Source of the DNA: Mucilaginibacter flavus | GTDB taxonomy: Bacteria > Bacteroidota > Bacteroidia > Sphingobacteriales > Sphingobacteriaceae | Length of the DNA stretch: 51,133 bases | Reading direction: 5' to 3' | Assembly: GCF_030409315.1 (NCBI RefSeq) | Contig: NZ_JAUFPS010000088.1 | Span: 1-51,133 of the forward strand | Part shown: piece by piece, positions 43,477 to 51,133 of the stretch | Numbering within the stretch: position 1 is the stretch's first letter | Layout of the letters: each line of letters begins with the position of its first letter | Notes under the pieces: model-generated | What the model was told of the DNA's origin: nothing | The model's input: only the letters and a program-made list of their open reading frames with translations | The model's database searches: none | Made by a program: the position numbers and the translations under genes

Positions 43477-43660
43477 GGCGAAGACTCACCCGCCAGCCCG
43501 CCTTTGGCGGACGGCACCCTCTCTTCGGCTTTGCCGGAAAGAGGGGTTTGAAAAGTTTGTATTTTATTTGGATATCCTTAGTAATCAGCGTTCAAACCCC
43601 TCTTTCCACCGTAGGTGAAGAGAGGGTGGCGGGCGTAGCCTCGCCGGGTGAGTCTTCGCC
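43477..43660. repeat. dispersed palindromic repeat, copy B
   Basis: Arms GGCGAAGACTCACCCG (43477-43492) and CGGGTGAGTCTTCGCC (43645-43660) are perfect 16-bp inverted repeats. Inner pairs around AGAGGGGTTTGAA/CGTTCAAACCCCTC match copy A at 25485-25676. Both start CATGGCG. Confidence 0.75.
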
Positions 43661-43697
43661 CACGTTCGAAACCAACGTTTGTTTAAACTACAAAGCG

Positions 43698-43738
43698 TCA
43701 ATTGCTTCGTACCTTACAGCAATGACGGCTTTTATATA
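43698..43738. repeat. degenerate copy of the CGTCATTGCGAGGTACGAAGC repeat
   Basis: On the plus strand GCTTCGTACCTTACAGCAAT (43704-43723) and the following GACGGCTTTTAT resemble the reverse complement of 3613-3642. A further partial copy may start near 51049, at the window end. Confidence 0.5.
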
Positions 43739-43766
43739 TTTTTTAAGCCTGTGGTCGGTGCTAAAG

Positions 43767-44435
43767 TTAACTTCCCTCAAACAACCGCCAGTTACCCTCA
43801 GATATAACTTCAATAATATTATCAACTACTTTGATGGCGGTTTGATCGTCAATAGCATAGGAGGGCATCGGTAGGGTAGCGGCCAGTTTTTGAATATTGG
43901 CCATGGTGTTATTGGGGAAGCCCTCATAATCCAGGTGCGGGTGGATTGCAAAATCAACGAGGTTTAATGATTTCGGCGTTTCGGGCGGTAACGTATGGTT
44001 GCCATAAGTGGTGCCAAATTGGGTCATGATCATGCTGCCTGCACTTAGGCCTACGTAAACTATTTTGTTGAGCAGCGAGGGCAATAGATCTGCCACGCCC
44101 GATTGCTGCATCCAGTAGGTTAAATACTGGCAATCGCCTCCGCCAACTAATAAGGCGTCGGTCTGTTGCAGCATATTAAGCCAGAGTTCTTGTTTGATGG
44201 AGGGAAGCGCTGTTAGTTCCAGTATTCCTAATGATTTCCAACCCAGTTGACAGAAAGGGTCGCCTAAGGTACCGCAAATTACTTTTTGAGCTATCTCCGC
44301 GCCTCCCGTTATACCATATATGGCGGTAGGGATAAAGAGGGCATTCGCTTGGGCGATCGGTTTGCCCAACAGCTCAACCAGCGCGTTATGGATACTTGGG
44401 TTACTGATACCGGCCGAGGTGAGCAAAAGCTTCAT
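43767..44435 (-). CDS. peptidase E-like S51 serine peptidase
   Basis: This 222-aa protein has the class I glutamine-amidotransferase-like fold used by dipeptidase E (aspartyl dipeptidase, S51). The nucleophile Ser131 is in GLSAGSM. VGGGDCQYL (97-105) and HPHLDY (165-170, candidate catalytic His) match the family, which frees N-terminal Asp from dipeptides in the cytoplasm. The start at 44435 has a -7 box 41 bp upstream. Cyanophycinase-like activity is a less likely alternative. It is a single gene. Confidence 0.85.
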   Translation of the reverse strand: MKLLLTSAGISNPSIHNALVELLGKPIAQANALFIPTAIYGITGGAEIAQKVICGTLGDPFCQLGWKSLGILELTALPSIKQELWLNMLQQTDALLVGGGDCQYLTYWMQQSGVADLLPSLLNKIVYVGLSAGSMIMTQFGTTYGNHTLPPETPKSLNLVDFAIHPHLDYEGFPNNTMANIQKLAATLPMPSYAIDDQTAIKVVDNIIEVISEGNWRLFEGS

Positions 44436-44475
44436 GGTGTTTTTATTTGATAGGTGAAAATAAATATAACCTGTA

Positions 44476-44483
44476 CAAAATTA
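44476..44483 (-). promoter_or_regulatory. -7 box for the peptidase E gene
   Basis: The minus strand reads TAATTTTG, an exact TAnnTTTG. It predicts initiation near 44470 and a leader of about 35 nt. Confidence 0.4.
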
Positions 44484-44666
44484 AAACGAACAAAGGAAGG
44501 ATATGCGGGGCGATAGCGGCAATATGGAGGCGTTTTGCGACCAGCTACAAGGTGAGGAATATCACCGGTTAACTGACTGCTTATAATTGGTAAACGCAAA
44601 AAATCAAGATATAGTTCGCCCGAAAAAATATAGTTTGAAAATGGATTTTGGACGTAAAACCATGAA

Positions 44667-44674
44667 TATATTTG
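44667..44674 (+). promoter_or_regulatory. -7 box for the rifampicin phosphotransferase-like gene
   Basis: TATATTTG is exact. TTG at 44648-44650 is 16 bp away, somewhat short for a -33. Initiation near 44680 gives a leader of about 26 nt. I saw no match to the RAE palindrome known upstream of rifamycin-response genes. Confidence 0.5.
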
Positions 44675-44705
44675 GCTATAAGTATATCAAAAAACAGGGG
44701 AAAAT

Positions 44706-47309
44706 ATGAGGCCTTACGTACTTGGTTTCCAGGAGATCGATAAAACAAAACTGCCAATAGTTGGCGGTAAAGGGGCTAATCTGGGCGAATTATCCCGGAT
44801 AGAAGCGATACAGGTTCCCGATGGGTTTTGCCTTACCACCGAAGCCTACAAAGAAGTTGTTGCCAATAACCCCACGCTTGCTTCACTGCTAAATGAACTA
44901 ACTGTTTTGAAAGCAGACGACAGGAAAGCCATTGCCGAAACCAGTGCGAAAATCCGGAAGCTGATTGAAGCTATTGTGATCCCCGAAGCTATTGATAATA
45001 GTATCTCACAACACTTAAAACAACTTGGTGAAAGCAACGCCTACGCGGTACGCTCAAGCGCTACGGCGGAGGATTTGCCAACAGCATCCTTCGCCGGGCA
45101 GCAGGATACTTACCTGAATGTTATCGGCAAAAAAGCTATACTGAACGCGATCGGCAAATGCTGGGCTTCGCTGTTTACAGATAGGGCGGTAATTTATCGG
45201 TTGCAAAACGGTTTTGATCATGGTAAAGTGTACCTGTCTGTAGTGATCCAAAAGATGGTTTTTGCGGATGTGGCTGGTATTATGTTTACGGCACACCCGG
45301 TTAACTCCAACAGAAAAATACTTTCTATTGATGCCGGCTTCGGTCTTGGCGAGGCTTTGGTTTCGGGACTGGTAAACGCCGATAATTACAAAGTTCGCGG
45401 GGGTGTTATTATCGATAAAAAAATATCTGCCAAAAAGCTGGCTATTTACCCCCTTGAAGATGGCGGTACCAAACAACAGGAGATTGAACCCGCGCGGCAG
45501 CAAAACCAGGCCCTTACCAACGCGCAAATTTTGCAGCTTGAGCTTATTGGCAGAAAGATCGAAGCGCATTTTGGTTGTCCGCAGGATATTGAATGGTGCC
45601 TGGCTGGCAATACTTTTTATATTGTACAAAGCCGGCCGATTACCACCTTATACCCTATACCTACGGCTGCCGACCAGGAAAACCATGTTTATATATCTGT
45701 TGGCCACCAACAAATGATGACGGATGCCATGAAGCCTTTAGGCTTATCATTATGGCAGTTAACCGCTTTTAGACCAATGTTTATTGCAGGCGGCAGGTTG
45801 TTTGTAGATGTTACCCAACAGTTGGCTTCGGCCGGGGGCAGGGCGTTTATAAATGCCATGGGGCAGCATGATCCCTTGATAAAAGACGCGTTGACTATAA
45901 TTTTAGATCGGGGCGATTTTATAAAACAAGAAATAAATACCCCTCAAGGTGTTGCTAAAGGCAATCCGTTATCAATTCCACAGCAGCAGATTGAAAACGA
46001 CCCGGCGATAGTGGCCGGTTTGATAGACAAAAATGAGCGGTCGGTTGCCGGATTAAAACAAAACATTCAAGGGAAGTCGGGCAACGCTCTGTTTGATTTT
46101 ATCCTGGAAGATATCGGTCAATTAAAACAGCATTTGTTTGATCCGCAAAGTTCGGCTGTGTTTATGGCTGCCATAGATGCTTCGGCATGGATCAATGAAA
46201 AAATGAACGATTGGTTGGGCGAAAAAAACGCCGCGGATACGCTTTCGCAATCGGTGCAAAACAATATTACTTCGCAGATGGGGTTGGCACTGCTGGATGT
46301 GGCCGATGTGATTAGGCCTTACCCGGCTGTAATTGATTATTTACAAGGGGTAAAAGATGATAACTTTTTAGATAAGCTGCCAGCGTTTGAGGGCGGCCGG
46401 GAAACCCGAAACGCTATCCTCAACTACCTTCGAAAATATGGCATGCGCTGCGCCGGCGAAATTGACATTACCAAAACCCGCTGGAGCGAAAAGCCCGGCA
46501 CACTGATCCCTATAATACTCACCAATATCAGAAACTTTGAACATGGTGCAGGCAGGCAAAAATTTGAGCATGGATTACGGGAAGCCCTCAGAAAAGAGCA
46601 GGAACTATTGGAGCGGTTAAGAATATTGCCCGGAGGCGATCAAAAAGCCGTGGAAACAGAACAAAAGATAAGCCTGCTACGGAATTTTATTGGTTATCGC
46701 GAATACCCTAAATACGGCATGGTTAACCGGTATTTTATTTACAAACAGGCTTTATTGGCAGAAGCCGCGAAGCTGGTACAAGCCGGCCTTATAGCCGAAA
46801 AGGAAGATATCTATTACCTCACGTTTGAAGAGCTTAGCGAAGTAGTGCGCGCAAACAAACTGGACTATCAACTTATAAGCACACGAAAAGAACAACATCG
46901 GTTAAATGAAAAACTAACACCTCCACGCGTCATCACCTCTGATGGTGAAATTATATCCGGTACATACAAACGGGAAAATTTGCCTGCGGGGGCTATCATT
47001 GGCCTGCCTGTATCTTCGGGCATTACAGAGGGGCGGGCAAGGGTTATCCTGAACATGGAAGATGCCGATATAACAGAGGGCGATATCCTGGTAACCAAAT
47101 TTACCGACCCCAGCTGGACGCCCCTGTTTGTATCTATCAAAGGCCTCATAACCGAAGTTGGCGGCCTCATGACTCATGGCGCGGTGGTTGCCCGTGAATA
47201 TGGCTTACCTGCTGTTGTAGGTGTAGAAAATGCCACTACGCTGATTAAAGACGGGCAAAGGATCAGGGTAAACGGGACAGATGGGTGGGTGGAGTTTTTG
47301 GGTGATTAA
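44706..47309 (+). CDS. rph: rifampicin phosphotransferase-like enzyme (PEP synthase superfamily)
   Basis: This 867-aa protein has an N-terminal ATP-grasp part (GGKGANLGELSR, YAVRSSATAEDLPTASFAGQ), a large middle domain, and a swivelling His domain at the very C-terminus with catalytic His824 (LMTHGAVVAREYGLPAVVGV). That order (ATP, substrate, His) is that of rifampin phosphotransferase; true PEP synthase places the His domain before the PEP barrel. GMRCAGEIDITKTRWSE and REYPKYGMVNRYF in the middle domain match my memory of Rph. Rph moves a phosphate from ATP to rifampicin to inactivate it. Length equals that reported for the Listeria enzyme. A housekeeping role on another substrate cannot be excluded. 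Confidence 0.82.
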   Translation: MRPYVLGFQEIDKTKLPIVGGKGANLGELSRIEAIQVPDGFCLTTEAYKEVVANNPTLASLLNELTVLKADDRKAIAETSAKIRKLIEAIVIPEAIDNSISQHLKQLGESNAYAVRSSATAEDLPTASFAGQQDTYLNVIGKKAILNAIGKCWASLFTDRAVIYRLQNGFDHGKVYLSVVIQKMVFADVAGIMFTAHPVNSNRKILSIDAGFGLGEALVSGLVNADNYKVRGGVIIDKKISAKKLAIYPLEDGGTKQQEIEPARQQNQALTNAQILQLELIGRKIEAHFGCPQDIEWCLAGNTFYIVQSRPITTLYPIPTAADQENHVYISVGHQQMMTDAMKPLGLSLWQLTAFRPMFIAGGRLFVDVTQQLASAGGRAFINAMGQHDPLIKDALTIILDRGDFIKQEINTPQGVAKGNPLSIPQQQIENDPAIVAGLIDKNERSVAGLKQNIQGKSGNALFDFILEDIGQLKQHLFDPQSSAVFMAAIDASAWINEKMNDWLGEKNAADTLSQSVQNNITSQMGLALLDVADVIRPYPAVIDYLQGVKDDNFLDKLPAFEGGRETRNAILNYLRKYGMRCAGEIDITKTRWSEKPGTLIPIILTNIRNFEHGAGRQKFEHGLREALRKEQELLERLRILPGGDQKAVETEQKISLLRNFIGYREYPKYGMVNRYFIYKQALLAEAAKLVQAGLIAEKEDIYYLTFEELSEVVRANKLDYQLISTRKEQHRLNEKLTPPRVITSDGEIISGTYKRENLPAGAIIGLPVSSGITEGRARVILNMEDADITEGDILVTKFTDPSWTPLFVSIKGLITEVGGLMTHGAVVAREYGLPAVVGVENATTLIKDGQRIRVNGTDGWVEFLGD

Positions 47310-47519
47310 GCCAAGGGAAGATCGCTTTCGAAGCTTAAAACTGGAGGATTAGAGCTAAAGCCACTTTTTTAAATTTTTGCTCCGGGTGGTTATTTGAAGC
47401 ATAATGGCAACAAATAAAAAATGATCTCAAAGCCTCTTAAAAATTAATTGCCACTGCATTTACAGGGCGGCAAATGTCTTCAACAAGATGGCTTTAGCCA
47501 AAATGTAGAATGGGTTTTA
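47310..47519. other. intergenic region between convergent genes
   Basis: No gene is seen. GCTAAAGCCA (47354-47363) and TGGCTTTAGC (47489-47498) are a perfect 10-bp inverted repeat 125 bp apart, probably another weak intergenic repeat. No clear terminator was found. Confidence 0.35.
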
Positions 47520-48233
47520 TTAAATAGAGTTGTGTGATTCTGCTTTTTCGATGGCTTTGCACATTTTATGGTATTTCCTATATCTTGGTAGCCAGTAATC
47601 GTGGGTATCAGTCATTATCCAATAATACTTCTTAAAAGAGTTTTGAAAAACGAATAATGTCCATATTAACGGACTTAGGAAAACCAAATTAGTGCCGATA
47701 TTCCAGTAGCCAAATGAGGGGTAACAAACAAGGTTATAGATAGCATAATGAAAGGATATCAGCAAAAGAATCTGTAAAGTTAGGATGCCTAAAAAAAAGC
47801 TTCTGCTAAATTCTGGCAAAAAATCTATCAGGGTTTTGTTCCGGGGATTGAAAGAAGCTTTTCCGAATATGCTCCGATACCGATATTGCATGTATTTTTG
47901 CCGGATATTATAGATGACTAACTGATCGCGCCTGAAACCATAACCGGTATTGAGAATCACCGTGGCCAGCATGGTTAGAATCAGTTCGGCAATAAAAAAC
48001 GCTCCGAATAAATGGGCGATAGAAAAACTGATCAGCTTATCATCATTTTTTTGTGCGTTAAAAAGATATGCGCTTGATAACGTATTTGCGTAAACATAGC
48101 CGTAACCGATTAATACGGCCAAAATGGCTGACATGAACTGGATGAATATAACCTGTGCATGATTTTGATTTGTTGCAAACTGGTCGTTAAATGAGGTAAT
48201 CAGTTTTTCTTCTACGCTGTCTTGTTTAGCCAT
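47520..48233 (-). CDS. membrane protein, unknown function (operon partner of 48252)
   Basis: This 237-aa protein has four likely transmembrane segments (about 28-50, 71-95, 148-172, 180-200) and a charged C-terminal tail of about 35 residues (RYRKYHKMCKAIEKAE). A basic loop between segments 2 and 3 (FRRDQLVIYNIRQKYMQYRYR) would lie in the cytoplasm. No family recognised. It follows the gene at 48252 by 18 bp in the same direction. Confidence 0.6.
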   Translation of the reverse strand: MAKQDSVEEKLITSFNDQFATNQNHAQVIFIQFMSAILAVLIGYGYVYANTLSSAYLFNAQKNDDKLISFSIAHLFGAFFIAELILTMLATVILNTGYGFRRDQLVIYNIRQKYMQYRYRSIFGKASFNPRNKTLIDFLPEFSRSFFLGILTLQILLLISFHYAIYNLVCYPSFGYWNIGTNLVFLSPLIWTLFVFQNSFKKYYWIMTDTHDYWLPRYRKYHKMCKAIEKAESHNSI

Positions 48234-48251
48234 GATCGTTTTTTGAATCTT

Positions 48252-48917
48252 TTAATCTTTTAATAGGGTTTCACCTTTAACCAGCCATGAAATACCAAAC
48301 GCTGATAGGGTAATTGTTTCCAGTATAAAAAGAGCTGTGCGGCCCATTAATTTTTGAAAATCGGCATTTAATAATCCCAGCATCCCAACCATTGCTATTA
48401 GCATAACTATCCCGCAGGTACGGTAAATCATATTTCGTGCTCTTTTGCGCGGCCCCGGGTGTTCTTTGTCGGTTTTTGTGAATAAAAAGAGTGACATTAA
48501 AGCTTGGGTAACAAAGAGACTAACGGCCGAACCTAAGTGTACGCCATTTCTGAAGCTATTATCCAAATAGTGAAGCACATCGCATTTGAGGCAAGCGGGC
48601 GACATGTTGCAGGGCGAAAAAGCAACGCCGAATGCACAGATGGCCGCGAAATTGCTCGCCCACCGGTCCCATTTGTTAACGCCCCTGTAGGTGTACAAAA
48701 ACAAGCCGACTGCACATAGTATGCCCACCAATAAGGTTCCGGCAACCGTATAATAATAGTGACTGATGGAATCTTGTATCTGGGTGCAATGCCCAAAAAA
48801 GTAATTAATGAGTATCAATCCCGGGGCTAATACTAACCCCAAAATTCCCACCGCGCGCCTGATTTGGCGGTAGGATAACACCATTTCGTTAGGAGGAGGC
48901 GAAGGTTTTGTTTGCAT
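48252..48917 (-). CDS. multispanning membrane protein, unknown function
   Basis: This 221-aa protein has about six transmembrane helices and the stretch DSISHYYYTVAGTLLVGILC (48-67), which resembles DUF998-like membrane proteins, though I cannot assign a family with confidence. A Cys-rich loop (SPCNMSPACLKCD, 100-112) between helices 3 and 4 may hold a metal or disulfide. It is the first gene of a two-gene operon with 47520. Confidence 0.6.
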   Translation of the reverse strand: MQTKPSPPPNEMVLSYRQIRRAVGILGLVLAPGLILINYFFGHCTQIQDSISHYYYTVAGTLLVGILCAVGLFLYTYRGVNKWDRWASNFAAICAFGVAFSPCNMSPACLKCDVLHYLDNSFRNGVHLGSAVSLFVTQALMSLFLFTKTDKEHPGPRKRARNMIYRTCGIVMLIAMVGMLGLLNADFQKLMGRTALFILETITLSAFGISWLVKGETLLKD

Positions 48918-49174
48918 GTTACTGGTTTAGGTATCAGCAATATACAAAAAAAATAGTTAATCACAATTCTAATAAAATAAATCGGCGGTTTTGAAAAAAA
49001 TGAAGCAGATTCAACTAAACTTACTTATATAGGCTTCTTAATTAAATCTCCTATCGTTTTAGCAATCCTCTGCTTTCCCCTCATCATGACAATCCCATTA
49101 CCAATTATCATCCCTTTGGTAAAAATGTATCAGTGTTCCCTACTTCTGTATAACTCTGGCTGGGATACTCGCCA
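48918..49174. other. divergent intergenic region
   Basis: This gap lies between the membrane operon and the SDR at 49206. An ATG in frame with the SDR occurs at 49086, but the resulting 40 extra residues look like untranslated leader. Nothing else is recognised. Confidence 0.35.
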
Positions 49175-49182
49175 TACTTTTG
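49175..49182 (+). promoter_or_regulatory. -7 box for SDR 2
   Basis: TACTTTTG is an exact TAnnTTTG. Initiation near 49188 leaves 18 nt to the ATG at 49206 and lies after the upstream ATG at 49086, so it supports the shorter protein. Confidence 0.55.
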
Positions 49183-49205
49183 TTTCAACATTTAAAATTA
49201 AAACA

Positions 49206-50024
49206 ATGAGCAAAACAATTTTTATTACCGGTGCCTCACGTGGCTTCGGTAAATTATGGGCCGAAGCATTATTGCAAAGAGGCGATAAAGTAGTAGCTAC
49301 AGCCCGCGACTTGAGCAGCCTTGACGACCTGGTAGGCAAATACGGCAACAATATTTTACCCCTGCAATTAGACGTTAACGATCGCGCCGCCGACTTTGCA
49401 GCCGTAGCCAAAGCAAAACAACACTTCGGCAGCATTGATGTACTGATCAATAATGCCGGTTACGGTTTGTTTGGCACCGTGGAGGAAACCTCAGAGCAGG
49501 AAGCCCGTGCCCAAATGGAAACTAACTTTTTTGGTTTGTTATGGCTATCACAAGCGGTATTGCCCGTAATGCGCGAACAGGGACATGGTCATATCATTCA
49601 GCTGTCAAGCGTGTTAGGCCTTATTACCATACCAGTATTGGGTTTATACAATGCATCTAAGTTTGCCGTAGAAGGTTTAAGCGAAACATTAGCCACCGAA
49701 GTAAAAGGCTTTGGCATTAAAGTTACCCTAGTTGAACCAAACGGTTTTGCAACTGACTGGGCAGGTGCATCTGCCGCGCAAACGGTTGCAATGACCGAGT
49801 ATGATGGTGTTCGCGCCGCTTTCCAGGCCGGTTTAACCGACGAAGCCTTTGGTGTTCCGGAAGCTACTACGCCAGCCGTGTTGAAATTAATTGACGCCGA
49901 AAATCCTCCGTTGCGTTTCTTCCTGGGCAAACAAGCTCAACCATGGGTTAAACAAAATTACGATGGCCGTTTTGCCGAATGGGCAAACTGGAACGAGGTA
50001 GCGGTTGCCGCCCACGGTAAATAA
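49206..50024 (+). CDS. SDR family oxidoreductase 2
   Basis: This 272-aa short-chain dehydrogenase has GASRGFG (8-14), the LDVND acidic stretch, NNAGYGLFG and the catalytic YNASK. TARD after strand 2 suggests NADP use. It is paralogous to the SDR at 32405; both are followed by an AraC-family gene, this one 66 bp downstream. Such SDRs are often annotated as oxidoreductases of unknown substrate. The start is fixed by the fold beginning at MSKTIFITGAS and by the -7 box at 49175. Confidence 0.9.
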   Translation: MSKTIFITGASRGFGKLWAEALLQRGDKVVATARDLSSLDDLVGKYGNNILPLQLDVNDRAADFAAVAKAKQHFGSIDVLINNAGYGLFGTVEETSEQEARAQMETNFFGLLWLSQAVLPVMREQGHGHIIQLSSVLGLITIPVLGLYNASKFAVEGLSETLATEVKGFGIKVTLVEPNGFATDWAGASAAQTVAMTEYDGVRAAFQAGLTDEAFGVPEATTPAVLKLIDAENPPLRFFLGKQAQPWVKQNYDGRFAEWANWNEVAVAAHGK

Positions 50025-50046
50025 TTTATTATAATCTGTTGACATC

Positions 50047-50075
50047 ATCTACGCCGTATTTCGGCGTAGATTTGT
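50047..50075 (+). terminator. hairpin between SDR 2 and AraC 2
   Basis: ATCTACGCCG (50047-50056) and CGGCGTAGAT (50062-50071) form a 10-bp stem with a 5-nt loop, followed by TTG. The T-run is short, so termination may be partial. Its 3' arm overlaps the -7 box for the AraC gene. Confidence 0.6.
50067..50074 (+). promoter_or_regulatory. -7 box for AraC 2, overlapping the hairpin
   Basis: TAGATTTG is an exact TAnnTTTG, with initiation near 50080 and an 11-nt leader. A TTG at 50039-50041 is 25 bp upstream, longer than usual for a -33. Confidence 0.45.
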
Positions 50076-50090
50076 GTAACTTGTATCATT

Positions 50091-50981
50091 ATGCAGCATT
50101 ATAAAAACTTAGCCGATATGCACCGGGCAAACGGTTTCCCGATGCCCGAGAACCCGCTCATCAGTATTTACAGATGTACCAATACCTGTAGCCTTGGCGG
50201 TAGGGAATTTACATCTGATTTTTATATGATCGGCTTTAAAAAGCTTAAATCGGGCGCTATCATGTACGGTCGTACCAGGTACGATCATGATAATGGCAGC
50301 ATGATGTTTATTAAGCCCCGGCAAATCATTGAGTTTAAAAGCGTAGAATTTGAAGAAGATGCCTTTATGATATTTATTCATGAAGATTTTTTAAACGGCC
50401 ATCCCCTGCACGCAGAGATTAATAAATACGCGTATTTTGATTACGAGGCCAATGAAGCCCTGCATCTTTCGCCACGGGAAGAAGAAATTATGTGGGATCT
50501 TTTTTATAAAATAGATACCGAATACCGGAGCAATACCGATGAGTACAGCAGGGATATTATGCTTACGCATATTGATTCGATGCTCAAATACTCGCAGCGT
50601 TTTTACAAACGCCAGTTTATTAACCGTGCCGAGCTTTCGGGTAAAACGGTATCAAAGTTCAATGATGCCTTAGCGGCCTATTTTAAAAACGGTTTGCTGC
50701 TTACCCAGGGACTGCCTACGGTTAACGCCCTGGCATCGCAACTCAGCCTTTCATCTCGCTACCTGAGCGATATGCTAAAACAGGAAACTGGTAAAACCGC
50801 TATAGAACTTATCCATATTTACCTGGTTAACGAAGCCAAAAACCGACTTAAAGGCGATGGCCAAAGCGTATCAGAAATAGCCTACGAACTCGGCTTTGAA
50901 AACCTGCCGTATTTTTCAAGGCTGTTTAAAAAGGAAACGGGCATTAGTCCTAACCAATTTAAAAAGGGATTGGTTAATTGA
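50091..50981 (+). CDS. AraC family transcriptional regulator 2
   Basis: This 296-aa regulator has an N-terminal cupin-like sensing half and a C-terminal double helix-turn-helix (about 210-290; ASQLSLSSRYLSDMLKQETG and VSEIAYELGFENLPYFSRLF). It is a paralogue of the regulator at 34256; the block NEALHLS is identical and YLSD(L/M)LK(Q/R)ETG is nearly so. Proximity to SDR 2 suggests it controls that gene. The ligand is unknown. Confidence 0.9.
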   Translation: MQHYKNLADMHRANGFPMPENPLISIYRCTNTCSLGGREFTSDFYMIGFKKLKSGAIMYGRTRYDHDNGSMMFIKPRQIIEFKSVEFEEDAFMIFIHEDFLNGHPLHAEINKYAYFDYEANEALHLSPREEEIMWDLFYKIDTEYRSNTDEYSRDIMLTHIDSMLKYSQRFYKRQFINRAELSGKTVSKFNDALAAYFKNGLLLTQGLPTVNALASQLSLSSRYLSDMLKQETGKTAIELIHIYLVNEAKNRLKGDGQSVSEIAYELGFENLPYFSRLFKKETGISPNQFKKGLVN

Positions 50982-51133
50982 GGGGGGGACATGAGGAGAT
51001 TGTACGGAGTTAAAATCCGGTGTTCCCGAAAATAAAAAATTAATAAAAAACCGTCATTGCCTTTGGTCTAACAAAAGAAACATAAAACAAAAGATTGTTA
51101 TTGTTATACCGGGGGTGCAGGGGGTGTTAAGAA
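50982..51133. other. right edge of the window
   Basis: No gene is seen. ACCGTCATTGCCTTTGGT (from 51049) resembles the start of the GTCATTGCGAGG repeat. The window ends in G-rich sequence. Confidence 0.4.

Noticed and set aside
43548..43874. 108-aa plus-strand ORF
   Set aside because: It is built from repeat copy B and a degenerate CATTGCGAGG-type copy, and it runs into the peptidase E gene on the other strand.
44706..47309. housekeeping PEP synthase (ppsA)
   Set aside because: The catalytic His is near the C-terminal end with no PEP-binding barrel after it, which does not fit PEP synthase.

Overview
The window looks like a chromosomal segment of a soil or plant-associated Bacteroidota, most likely family Sphingobacteriaceae and probably Mucilaginibacter or a close relative. 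This rests on gene content, not on a database match: T9SS sorting domain, Bacteroidota lipoproteins, DUF4142, GH31 and M42 enzymes, AraC/SDR modules, and many Bacteroidota -7 boxes (TAnnTTTG). Long intergenic inverted repeats of the kind common in this group (GTCATTGCGAGG-, CTGAGCCTGTCGAAGG-, CTCACCTAAATCCTCTCC-type) lie between genes. No rRNA, CRISPR array, phage or complete IS is present. One tRNA (Ser, anticodon TGA) lies near the middle.

Layout. 1-9.2 kb: a MITE-like element nested in another repeat, a DUF4142 lipoprotein, a large metzincin protease, a GH31 glycosidase, a small secreted protein, a nucleotidyltransferase and an M42 aminopeptidase. 9.4-12.7 kb: a lipoprotein, an acetyltransferase whose first codons come from a repeat, and an acyl-CoA carboxylase beta subunit. 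12.7-17.2 kb: a bicarbonate/CO2 cluster (small membrane protein, SulP transporter, two paralogous beta-carbonic anhydrases, DUF1275 protein). 17.3-25.5 kb: P5C dehydrogenase (its proline dehydrogenase-like partner is at 41.2 kb), membrane/SRPBCC and DUF5519 proteins, a single-domain response regulator, and a T9SS-exported clan GH-D glycosidase with two carbohydrate-binding modules.

25.9-32.1 kb is the most interesting part. Just after tRNA-Ser is an AT-rich DUF4062-TOPRIM fusion gene, a candidate immunity effector. Next is a tight four-gene operon: a photoactive yellow protein (PYP) homologue that keeps the chromophore cysteine, a soluble histidine kinase, a REC-histidine kinase hybrid, and an acyl-carrier/adenylation protein resembling the coumarate ligase that activates the PYP chromophore. 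The operon appears to encode a soluble blue-light sensor, its chromophore-loading enzyme and its phosphotransfer partners. No tyrosine ammonia-lyase is in the window, so the p-coumarate must come from elsewhere, possibly from plant material.

32.4-51.1 kb: an SDR-DUF2147-membrane-AraC operon; a Fur-family regulator, MgtA-type P-type ATPase and OprB-like porin locus with a palindrome over the -33 element; a proline dehydrogenase-like protein; a flavin-dependent monooxygenase-like protein; peptidase E; a rifampicin phosphotransferase-like enzyme; an unknown two-gene membrane operon; and a second SDR/AraC pair paralogous to the first. All assignments come from reading motifs by eye. No homology search was run.
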